8,889 nt of DNA from an uncultured Saprospirales bacterium (GTDB taxonomy: Bacteria; Bacteroidota; Bacteroidia; Chitinophagales; JADIYW01), in assembly GCA_938008535.1 (NCBI GenBank), contig CALLKF010000126.1, positions 1 through 8,889 of the forward strand, written 5' to 3'. This document shows positions 1 through 6,330 of the stretch, one piece after another. Both the position numbers and the translations under genes were made by a program. Under the pieces are notes generated by a model, which worked only from the letters and a program-made list of their open reading frames with translations, did no database searches and was not told where the DNA came from. How positions within the stretch are numbered: the stretch's first letter is position 1; every line of letters starts with the position of its first letter.

Positions 1-1
1 A

Positions 2-190
2 AAAAATGATAATCATATTACGCTAACTGTTGAAGATGATGGAAAAGGATTTGATGTGAAAACGCTTGAAAAAATTAAAAGCTTTGGATTAAATAATATT
101 CAATCTCGTGTAGATTATTTAAAAGGAAATTTAGAAATTGATTCTAAAGCAAATATTGGAACTTCTTTTTATATTACAATACCTGTTTAA
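2..190 (+). CDS. Sensor histidine kinase, C-terminal fragment (ATP-binding domain)
   Basis: This is the last 62 residues of a sensor kinase; its start lies outside the window. The visible part is the end of a GHKL/HATPase_c ATP-binding domain. It has a G1-like box, DDGKGFD (fragment residues 12-18), a G2-like segment, SFGLNNIQSR (27-36), and the closing strand GTSFYITIPV (53-62), where GTS is the usual third glycine motif. The first glycine usually found in the G2 box (GxGL) is a serine here. Domains that end this way and sit directly upstream of a NarL-type regulator are normally HisKA_3 kinases (NarX/DegS/DesK type); that subclass is inferred, because the dimerisation helix and phospho-histidine are not in the window. 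The stop codon is one base before the response regulator start, so the two genes are surely cotranscribed and probably translationally coupled. The sensed signal cannot be told. Confidence 0.88.
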   Translation, partial: KNDNHITLTVEDDGKGFDVKTLEKIKSFGLNNIQSRVDYLKGNLEIDSKANIGTSFYITIPV

Positions 191-191
191 T

Positions 192-806
192 ATGGAAAAT
201 AAAATTTCAATTTTATTAATCGATGACCATGCTATGGTAATTGAAGGCATGAAAGCTATTTTGCAATTAATTCTTTCCGTGCAGGTAAGAGCTACAGCCA
301 ATAATGCTTTTGAAGCGATGGATGCTTTGAAAAGTAATGAGATTCAGCTTTGTTTTTTAGATATAAATTTGCCTGATATCAGCGGAGTTGATTTGTGTTT
401 GAAAATAAAAAAAGAATTTCCAAAAATTCATGTAATTGGTTTGAGTACGTTTAGCCAACGAAGCTATATTGCACAAATGATGCAGAATGGCGCAAGCGGT
501 TACTTATTAAAAAGCGCTACGAAAGAAGAAATTGAAGAAGCAATAACAACTGTAATGCAAGGAAAATTATTTTTTAATATTTCTACGGCATCAAATACTA
601 ATGAAAAAGATGCGCCATTGCTGACGCGCCGTGAAAAAGAAATTTTAGTTTTAATTGCCGATGGTTTAACGAATAATGATATAGCAGCTAAACTCTTTTT
701 AAGTTCGCACACCATCGATAGTCACCGCAAAAATTTATTTATAAAATTTGATGTAAACAATGTTGCGCTACTTATAAAAAAAGCATCGCAAGCAGGTTTG
801 TTGTGA
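192..806 (+). CDS. NarL/FixJ-family response regulator (REC + LuxR-type HTH)
   Basis: A 204-residue two-component DNA-binding regulator, the usual length for this family. The receiver domain covers about residues 4-120. It has the acidic pair D11-D12, phospho-acceptor D57 in FLDINLPD, S85/T86 at the switch position, and K107 in the GYLLKSA motif. A short linker (about 125-142) leads to a LuxR-type helix-turn-helix at about 143-204. That begins LTRREKEILVLIADGLTNND and continues IAAKLFLSSHTIDSHRKNL, containing the conserved TxREKEIL and TVxxHRKNL-like motifs (here TIDSHRKNL). All phosphorylation residues are present, so it should be active. I chose the ATG at 192: it directly follows the kinase stop and starts at the receiver's first beta-strand. 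An in-frame ATG at 138 would add 18 residues lying inside the kinase gene. The partner is the kinase encoded just upstream. Target genes are unknown; the minus-strand neighbours are convergent, not in its operon. Confidence 0.95.
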   Translation: MENKISILLIDDHAMVIEGMKAILQLILSVQVRATANNAFEAMDALKSNEIQLCFLDINLPDISGVDLCLKIKKEFPKIHVIGLSTFSQRSYIAQMMQNGASGYLLKSATKEEIEEAITTVMQGKLFFNISTASNTNEKDAPLLTRREKEILVLIADGLTNNDIAAKLFLSSHTIDSHRKNLFIKFDVNNVALLIKKASQAGLL

Positions 807-813
807 GAATTGT

Positions 814-830
814 TTTTTAATAATTAAAAA
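814..830. terminator. Possible weak bidirectional terminator between convergent genes
   Basis: The 17 bases are a perfect palindrome, TTTTTAAT-A-ATTAAAAA, placed between the regulator stop (806) and the convergent protease gene, and overlapping that gene's stop codon (824-826). On either strand it would give about a 7-bp A/T-only hairpin with T-rich sequence around it. Its position is right for a shared terminator. The lack of any G-C pair makes the stem weak, and such palindromes can arise by chance in DNA this AT-rich. Confidence 0.25.
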
Positions 831-2950
831 TCTTTAATTTTGAATTTGCCGAAACAATTTCCATTTTCTGCATTGCCGCCTAATTTTCCACCTGTATTCC
901 ACTCTGTACCATTTTTATCTAAACAAAAATGAGCAGATGATAAGTCATTTGTTTTTGTTTTTAATTTCAATTGTTCGCCGAGTGGTGTCAATACAAATTT
1001 GTAAAACCCAGGTGTGTATTCATATTCATACTTATTATTGTATGTCATAAAACAGCGAACATCGCCTGAAGCTTCGGTTATTGTACCTTTATCATATAGA
1101 TCTTCACTTCCTTCAAACCAGGAATTAACAGGTAAATCTGTTCCAATATATTCATAAAGCACCTTTCCTGTTCTGTCAAATATTTGTATTTTTTTTGTAC
1201 CTCCAACTTTAAAGCTCTCACGTAAGGATAATATATTTTTATTGGCAGTTTGTCCGTGATGATGCAAACCACAATAATGACCAATTTCGTGAGGTACATT
1301 CATCAATATATTTGATGTCTCACTTAATCTGTTTTGATTGATGCGATATTCAATACAATCTTTCGGTGAGCCAAAAACCGGTTCATCATTTATGTTTGTT
1401 TTCGCAATCGCAATTCCAAAAGTATTATCTTTTTCAGGGAACTTATATTTTACACATACTATAGCATGCTGTTCACCTTGTTTTGAGATAGATTTATTGA
1501 TGTTAATGATATGATTCGATTTGTCTAATTCATCTTTTTTAATCTCAGTTATTTTAATTTGTGTAGTACTTTCCAATAAATTAAAACCCGGTTTTAGAAC
1601 TTCACCAACATCATTTGCAATAATTAAATCTTTCTTTTTCGGACTCAAGCGTACATGTTTGCCTTTTGCAATAATGCCTCTGTATTCTTCATAAATGGTT
1701 AAGCCATCACCATCGTTGTTGTTGTTATCTACATGTTCACTGTCCCAATCTATATTATAATTATTACTGAAGACATCATTATCTTTTTCCCAGCTGTCAG
1801 CAATCTTATTATTGTTTTCATCTAACGGAATAGTAATTTGATAAATATTTTTATCAGTGTGCGCCTCATAATCTTTGCCTTTGTAGGTAATAGTAGCTTT
1901 TAATTTTCCGTAAGCAGCAAAATCTTTGCTTTTTATAACAGCTGCCAGTAACAAACCGCCTTTAGGTTTGGTTATAATTTTAGTCTTTGTAAAGGATGCA
2001 ACTAAAGCGTTGTCTTTATAAATAGCTTCGTCAAATTCTAAATCCAAATCTTCAACTGCATTCTGTAGAGGATAGTTTATACATGAACCACTATTTTTTG
2101 TAATTTCATTTGGTAACAATTCATAGGTTACAATTGCTTCATCAGGAAACATTTTTTGTTTTGTGTTTTTATCAATTAAACTCACACCAAATGAAATAGT
2201 ATTGCCTTTATGTTCTACTATTTGTGTACCATTTTTAGTATTTGGACTTTCTCCTTGTGGTTGCCATTTTTCGTATGGTACTTCATTCGATGATAATGGT
2301 TTTATGACAGCATCTAAATCTAATGGTTTTGTGTTGATGAATGCTGTAAAAGAATAATTTCTGATGGTTACGTCTTCGCCTGCAGTTCCCATTGGCGTGC
2401 GCGTTTCTACCCTGTCTGAAACAGTAACAATATAACCACCATCTGACTTTATGCAATTTCCGGCATCGACTCCAATTACTTTTCGAGCTCCTAAACAATA
2501 ATCTCCTGTTGGCCCTTTGGTACCATCATCTGTTCCATCTCCTTCACAATGTAAACTTGCCCATCCGGTTTGTGTCGTTTCATCGAACTCAAAACTGAAA
2601 GTCAGCCATTCACTCTTAAATGTGCCGCTGCCAAAAGAACTTGATTTTAATTCAGTACAATTGCTGCTGTAGCTGTAGTTGCCAATAATGTTTAGAAAAC
2701 TACCGTCTTTTGCTTCGTTGCCTGCATAATTTATTCTTATACCTTGTAAATCTACTTCACCTTTTATCTTTCCTGAACCGGAAGCATTTGCCGTAAACTT
2801 AGATGTATTGGTGCCAAGTAATGAGTTTGTTATTTCTTCCTGGTAAGTAAAAGAAACTGTGTTCATATCATTACTAATTTTGCCTTTTTGGGTTTGTGCA
2901 TATACATCAGATAAAATAAAAATAATGATAATTAAAATTAACTTTTTCAT
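824..2950 (-). CDS. Exported metzincin-type zinc metalloprotease with Ca-binding-like region
   Basis: A 708-residue exported protein, probably a zinc endopeptidase. A signal peptide (1-18) has an MKK start, an Ile/Leu-rich core and a likely cut at VYA|Q. Residues about 20-370 are beta-rich, contain four cysteines within a short span (NCTEL, LHCEG, DYCLG, GNCIK) and match no domain I know. An Asp/Asn-rich stretch follows: DENNNKIADSWE from D377, and DNNNNDGDGLTIYEEYRG at 408-425, which looks like EF-hand or thrombospondin-3-type calcium loops. The catalytic signature is H554-E555-x-x-H558-x-x-G561-x-x-H564 (HEIGHYCGLHH), the metzincin pattern, with E555 as general base and the three histidines as zinc ligands. 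CFMTY with M635 is a plausible Met-turn, 71 residues after the third ligand, longer than in many metzincins. No type IX secretion C-terminal domain is visible, so location (periplasm or outside) is open. It is the last gene of the minus-strand block, 36 bases after the repeat protein. The substrate is unknown. Confidence 0.85.
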   Translation of the reverse strand: MKKLILIIIIFILSDVYAQTQKGKISNDMNTVSFTYQEEITNSLLGTNTSKFTANASGSGKIKGEVDLQGIRINYAGNEAKDGSFLNIIGNYSYSSNCTELKSSSFGSGTFKSEWLTFSFEFDETTQTGWASLHCEGDGTDDGTKGPTGDYCLGARKVIGVDAGNCIKSDGGYIVTVSDRVETRTPMGTAGEDVTIRNYSFTAFINTKPLDLDAVIKPLSSNEVPYEKWQPQGESPNTKNGTQIVEHKGNTISFGVSLIDKNTKQKMFPDEAIVTYELLPNEITKNSGSCINYPLQNAVEDLDLEFDEAIYKDNALVASFTKTKIITKPKGGLLLAAVIKSKDFAAYGKLKATITYKGKDYEAHTDKNIYQITIPLDENNNKIADSWEKDNDVFSNNYNIDWDSEHVDNNNNDGDGLTIYEEYRGIIAKGKHVRLSPKKKDLIIANDVGEVLKPGFNLLESTTQIKITEIKKDELDKSNHIININKSISKQGEQHAIVCVKYKFPEKDNTFGIAIAKTNINDEPVFGSPKDCIEYRINQNRLSETSNILMNVPHEIGHYCGLHHHGQTANKNILSLRESFKVGGTKKIQIFDRTGKVLYEYIGTDLPVNSWFEGSEDLYDKGTITEASGDVRCFMTYNNKYEYEYTPGFYKFVLTPLGEQLKLKTKTNDLSSAHFCLDKNGTEWNTGGKLGGNAENGNCFGKFKIKDF

Positions 2951-2986
2951 AGTTTAAGTATTATTGAAGTATCTAAGTTTATTGTT

Positions 2987-5260
2987 TTAATTTTTAGTAA
3001 AACTCACACTAACATCAGTATTTGCGATAGTAATAGTTTGTTGTTCCGGCTGGCAACCACGTGCTTTTAATTTATAAGTACCATTTGGCATTGTAAGCAA
3101 AAATTGTCCGCTGCTATTTGTAGTAGCAATGGCACCATTTGGTAGTACAATTTGTTGCCCAACTACAGATGCACCACTTCTATATTTTACTGTGCCTTTC
3201 ACATTGTAGTTTGTTGTGTTTAGTTGTTCTGGAAATTGAATAAAAGTAAGTGTTGTGTCTTCACCAAAAGGAGATAGGTATATTCTGTCAACTGATAAAC
3301 CATCAGTACCAGTTGCTGTAATACTCCAATCAGTAATATTTCCGGTAGATGGTAATACTAAATTTCCAGGAAAATCTGCTTCACCTTGAGCATCTGAAAA
3401 TCTTGCAGAAAAGTTATCATTGCCAACTCTTGATAAAATCTCTTTACTTTGAATTCCTGTGCCATCAGCTCTTTTAAGAATTACATGCACATTACGAAAG
3501 CGAATGCTTGATTCATTCTCTGCAACAAATACAATTGTAGTATCATTGCCAACAGCAGGAATCTTTATGACATCATTGGTTAATCCATCTACACTGCCAG
3601 CGGTAAAAGTCCATACACTAACATTTTCACGAGGCAGTGCGATATTGCCAATGAAATCTGCTTCACCTTGTTCATCTGTAAATTTTGTAAAAAAAAGTTC
3701 ATTGCCAACACTTGATAAAATTTCTTTGTGTGAAATTTTTGTACCATCTGCTTTTTTAAGAATTACATGTACATTTCTGTATTTTGTATTAATACTTATT
3801 GGTATGGCAGCTTTGTGAAAATAGATAAATGTATCTGCACCAAAAGGAGACATGCTTACTTTTCGTGGTAAGAAACTATCATCCGCCGGAATCGAAAACT
3901 GTAATTGAGTAATACCTGTTTGTGGTAATTGTTGATTGCCGTTGAAATGAGCTTCACCATTATAATCTGAATAAATAGTTGATGTTTGATTTGTATTTGT
4001 TTTTGATACGATGGCAATATTTGAAAATCCATCGCCATTTAATCTTCCAGTTAAAAAATTTACATTTCTATATTTTTGATTTGTTATAGCAGAATTATTA
4101 TTTTTACTTGTATCACCAAACCATTTTGGCGGATAATCATCTTTGTCCATTAATGGAATCCAAGGCAATTGTGGTTCATCTGTTTCCGGTGGCAACTCAC
4201 CGCCAGGATAAGAATCAAACGTTATTTCTTTCTTTTGAAATGCAATAGTAATGCTGGCTCTTATACTAAAATCTTTTCCTTCAAACTCTTGTTTATAATA
4301 AGAACCACCCGGATTATTTGGACGATTTACTATAGGATCGTTGTAGTAGTCTTTTAAAATCATAGAAAATACATAACGATTGCCTGTTTGTGCAACTTCC
4401 ATTTCATTCAGTTTGGCATTGGTTAATCTGAAAGCCATAAACTCACCTAAGTTTGTAATTTCTTTGTATGGTATTTCTCTTCCATTTTCATCCACACCTT
4501 CGTTAGAATTATATAAGATAGAATTTTTAATCAACTCATTTAAACCTAAAGTATATTGTGTAACAAATTCACTTACATCAGTAGAAGGAATTGTATTTTT
4601 TGTACAGCTTGCGTCACCACTGCTTCCACCACCTTGCAAGGCTTCCATAGATAATTCGGCTTCCGGCAGCCAGTTGCGAATTTCTACACGTTTTTTTTTT
4701 GGATTGAGACGCATTTGTATATTGTAGCTTTCAGTTGGTGCCAATCTGATAGTACCACTACCTTCGCCAATAGTACTAAGGATTTCTTTGCATTCTACAT
4801 CTTTGTTAAAACCTTCATTAGTTGCAATGTCGTGCTTTGTAGTTACATAATTGGTGTATGTATTTTTTGTGTTTGATAGTTGTTTATATTCACCATAAGT
4901 AGTTCCTGTAATTCCATTTTTTCTGGCAAATATTTTGGTGTCTTCCGTTCTTCCAAAGTTTAAGATGCCGGTTTCAGGTTCTGTAGTAACTTCAAAATTT
5001 GTACCTTTTATTTCGCCTTGTGTTCTGAATAAAACTTTCCAGTCTGTCCATGCTTGAGTTTTTTCATCGCCTTCTCTTACTGCACCTGTTGTTTTTATTT
5101 CGTGCAAACGATAAGAATTTTGATGGCTTACTAATTCAACATTGTATTTTACCAATAAAAAATACCGATCATTTTCCTTGACTGTTGTCATGGTTTGCGA
5201 TTGTGCAACAGCAATAATAATATTGAAAAATAAAAAAGATACCGAGATTGCTTTTTTCAT
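2987..5260 (-). CDS. Exported repeat protein with C-terminal carboxypeptidase-regulatory-like domain
   Basis: A 757-residue exported protein of unknown function. The signal peptide is about residues 1-19 (MKK start, cut at AVA|Q). Residues 20-395 are beta-rich and unrecognised, with a Gly/Ser-rich patch near 209-215 and a Pro-rich linker (GELPPETDEPQLPWIP). Three tandem units follow at about 396-492, 493-586 and 587-676, each starting KYRNV/RFRNV and ending in a P-x-G-x-DTT/DTF motif. The last about 75 residues (YNVKGTVKYRSGASVVGQQI onward, with SSGQFLLTMPNGTYKLKARG) look like a carboxypeptidase-regulatory-like/CNA-B-type beta-sandwich. The repeats and terminal domain suggest an extended stalk or adhesive surface protein; that is inference. 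No catalytic motif and no type IX C-terminal signal is seen. A run of ten A on the coding strand (4691-4700) encodes K188-K190. The start is 16 bases beyond the T-rich tail of a hairpin, and the protease gene follows after 36 bases. Confidence 0.85.
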   Translation of the reverse strand: MKKAISVSFLFFNIIIAVAQSQTMTTVKENDRYFLLVKYNVELVSHQNSYRLHEIKTTGAVREGDEKTQAWTDWKVLFRTQGEIKGTNFEVTTEPETGILNFGRTEDTKIFARKNGITGTTYGEYKQLSNTKNTYTNYVTTKHDIATNEGFNKDVECKEILSTIGEGSGTIRLAPTESYNIQMRLNPKKKRVEIRNWLPEAELSMEALQGGGSSGDASCTKNTIPSTDVSEFVTQYTLGLNELIKNSILYNSNEGVDENGREIPYKEITNLGEFMAFRLTNAKLNEMEVAQTGNRYVFSMILKDYYNDPIVNRPNNPGGSYYKQEFEGKDFSIRASITIAFQKKEITFDSYPGGELPPETDEPQLPWIPLMDKDDYPPKWFGDTSKNNNSAITNQKYRNVNFLTGRLNGDGFSNIAIVSKTNTNQTSTIYSDYNGEAHFNGNQQLPQTGITQLQFSIPADDSFLPRKVSMSPFGADTFIYFHKAAIPISINTKYRNVHVILKKADGTKISHKEILSSVGNELFFTKFTDEQGEADFIGNIALPRENVSVWTFTAGSVDGLTNDVIKIPAVGNDTTIVFVAENESSIRFRNVHVILKRADGTGIQSKEILSRVGNDNFSARFSDAQGEADFPGNLVLPSTGNITDWSITATGTDGLSVDRIYLSPFGEDTTLTFIQFPEQLNTTNYNVKGTVKYRSGASVVGQQIVLPNGAIATTNSSGQFLLTMPNGTYKLKARGCQPEQQTITIANTDVSVSFTKN
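3233..4075 (-). repeat. Three tandem 94-97-codon repeats inside the exported repeat protein
   Basis: The units lie at about 3785-4075 (residues 396-492), 3503-3784 (493-586) and 3233-3502 (587-676). Units two and three are the closest: their first 51 residues share 34 identities by hand count. Common elements are RNVHVILK, ADGT, KEILS, VGN and QGEADF. The DNA also matches in patches; for example, the segment beginning TGCCAAC and ending TGATAAAAT recurs at 3421 and 3703, exactly 282 bases (94 codons) apart. Unit one is more diverged but keeps KYRNV, the NGEAHFNGN counterpart and SPFGADTF. This is a protein-domain duplication, not a mobile or CRISPR repeat. Confidence 0.85.
4691..4700 (-). repeat. 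Ten-base poly-A tract (coding strand) within the repeat-protein gene
   Basis: The plus strand shows ten consecutive T, giving A10 on the coding strand across the codons for P187-K188-K189-K190. The reading frame is open as given. Tracts of this length are known sites of replication or transcription slippage, so this may be a source of frame variants; whether it is used is not shown here. Confidence 0.6.
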
Positions 5261-5276
5261 ACATTAGGTTTTTTGT

Positions 5277-5319
5277 AAAAGAAAAGAGCAAGTGCAATTT
5301 GTTTCATCACACTTGCTCT
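5277..5319 (-). terminator. Intercistronic hairpin with T-rich tail (intrinsic terminator or attenuator)
   Basis: On the minus strand a 10-bp perfect stem, AGAGCAAGTG / CACTTGCTCT (5310-5319 with 5285-5294), closes a 15-base loop and is followed at once by TTTCTTTT. Five of the ten pairs are G-C, striking in this AT-rich DNA. It begins 20 bases after the stop of the coiled-coil gene (5340) and its tail ends 16 bases before the ATG of the repeat-protein gene (5260). That is the form of a Rho-independent terminator. I see no TAnnTTTG box in the gap for a fresh promoter, so partial read-through, or a promoter inside the upstream gene, would be needed to express the next two genes. It might instead stabilise the upstream mRNA. 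Confidence 0.7.
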
Positions 5320-5339
5320 CTGTGATTTTAGTAATGATT

Positions 5340-6299
5340 TTATTTTAATTCGCTCAACCATTGTGCTGCCGCAGCACGCACCAGCATTGCATTTTCTTTG
5401 CCAGCTCTATAGGTAACTTTCCAGTTTCCATCTTTTGCTTCATACTCTTTTTTAGCAAAGATTCTTTTGTTTACTAATTCAGCAGAAAAATCAACATCGT
5501 CTATTACTGCAATCATATTTGTTAGCGAAGCTTTAATATTTCCTTTAGCATCCGCAGCAAAATAATATTTTCTCAACAATACCATATCTTCGTCGAAATG
5601 CTTTTTCAGCAATTCTTTTTCATGCTCATAATTTTGCTGATATTCCTCTTTTTGTTTTTGTTCATCCACGCTGTTTATTTTTTCCTGAGCTTGTTCTTTT
5701 CCAGTAGAATTTACTTGTTTCGCCTGTGCCAGCATTTGTTGTATTTGCTCAGGACTCATGCCGCTTTGTGCTGCTAATTGCGGATTGTTTGCCAGCATTT
5801 CCATTGCTTTATCAATACCTTTGTCGGATGCTGATGTGTAAGTATTTGTTGTTTTTTCAACATAAGATTTTGTAGTGTATTTCTTATTAGCTTCATAAGC
5901 TGTTTCTAAAGATTTTAGATTTTGTTCGTATAGCTTTTTTAATGTTACAGAATCAGTTGCAGGTAACGAACCTAGTAAGTCAGCTAATTTTTTTTTGTGT
6001 GCCACTTTAAACTCAGCACTATTGTAATAATTTTTTAAGTAAGTCATTACATTGTTTACCACTTCTTGTTTATTTACAGTTAGTTTTCCTTTTATTATAT
6101 TTCTTATAATAAGAAAATTAGTGCCACCAGCACTATAAAAATTATTGTTGGTTTTACCGTTAATAGCAGCATCCATAAATTTTTCCTTTATTTCTTTTTC
6201 AGATGCATTTAAGTCTTGTATAAAATTACTTACTGTAGTAAATGCAGAGCATGCTATTGTAATTACAAAGGCACACATAAATAAGTTTCTTGTTTTCAT
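5340..6299 (-). CDS. Exported helical/coiled-coil protein of unknown function
   Basis: A 319-residue protein I do not recognise. The N-terminus is an export signal (MKTRNLFMCAFVITIACSAF). It could be cut by signal peptidase I around residues 18-20. Alternatively, because TIAC at 14-17 resembles a weak lipobox, it could be lipidated at C17; threonine at -3 makes that less likely. The rest is mostly predicted helix. An Ala/Gln/Met-rich segment (about 164-195, LANNPQLAAQSGMSPEQIQQ) leads into a highly charged Lys/Glu/Gln stretch at about 200-235 that looks like coiled coil. A mixed C-terminal part (about 245-319) contains VIDDVDFSAEL and NWKVTYRAGKENAM. There are no catalytic motifs. It lies 30-31 bases after the OmpA-family gene and surely shares its transcript; a strong hairpin follows its stop. 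A periplasmic partner of the OmpA-family protein is a reasonable guess from position only. Confidence 0.75.
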   Translation of the reverse strand: MKTRNLFMCAFVITIACSAFTTVSNFIQDLNASEKEIKEKFMDAAINGKTNNNFYSAGGTNFLIIRNIIKGKLTVNKQEVVNNVMTYLKNYYNSAEFKVAHKKKLADLLGSLPATDSVTLKKLYEQNLKSLETAYEANKKYTTKSYVEKTTNTYTSASDKGIDKAMEMLANNPQLAAQSGMSPEQIQQMLAQAKQVNSTGKEQAQEKINSVDEQKQKEEYQQNYEHEKELLKKHFDEDMVLLRKYYFAADAKGNIKASLTNMIAVIDDVDFSAELVNKRIFAKKEYEAKDGNWKVTYRAGKENAMLVRAAAAQWLSELK

Positions 6300-6330
6300 G
6301 ATTTTATTTTTTTGAGATAGTATTAATAGT

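Noticed and set aside
138..191. Upstream in-frame ATG that would extend the response regulator by 18 residues
   Set aside because: The extension lies inside the kinase coding sequence and precedes the receiver's first strand; the ATG at 192, one base after the kinase stop, is far more natural.
824..1040. Possible type IX secretion C-terminal sorting domain on the protease (and likewise on the repeat protein, 2987-3200)
   Set aside because: The C-termini do not show the usual closing pattern of that domain; the repeat protein ends instead in a carboxypeptidase-regulatory-like fold.
1078..1299. Open frames of 60-120 codons opposite or out of frame with the large genes (e.g. 1078-1299, 2283-2498, 3459-3818, 4380-4727, 7018-7206)
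   Set aside because: They lie wholly within clearly coding genes, show no domain or sensible composition, and have no independent start context; they are shadows of the real frames.
2951..2986. Gap between the repeat protein and protease genes checked for promoter or terminator
   Set aside because: Only 36 AT-rich bases with no TAnnTTTG box and no stable hairpin; treated as a plain intercistronic gap.
3233..4075. Regular repeats considered as a CRISPR or mobile repeat array
   Set aside because: The 282-291-base units are diverged and in frame, and encode a repeated protein domain; no short identical repeats with unique spacers are present.
5700..5815. NPQL...MSPEQIQQML segment of the coiled-coil protein as an STI1-like chaperone-binding motif
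   Set aside because: The resemblance is limited to a few residues in a low-complexity Ala/Gln/Met helix, and the protein is exported, so I do not claim it.
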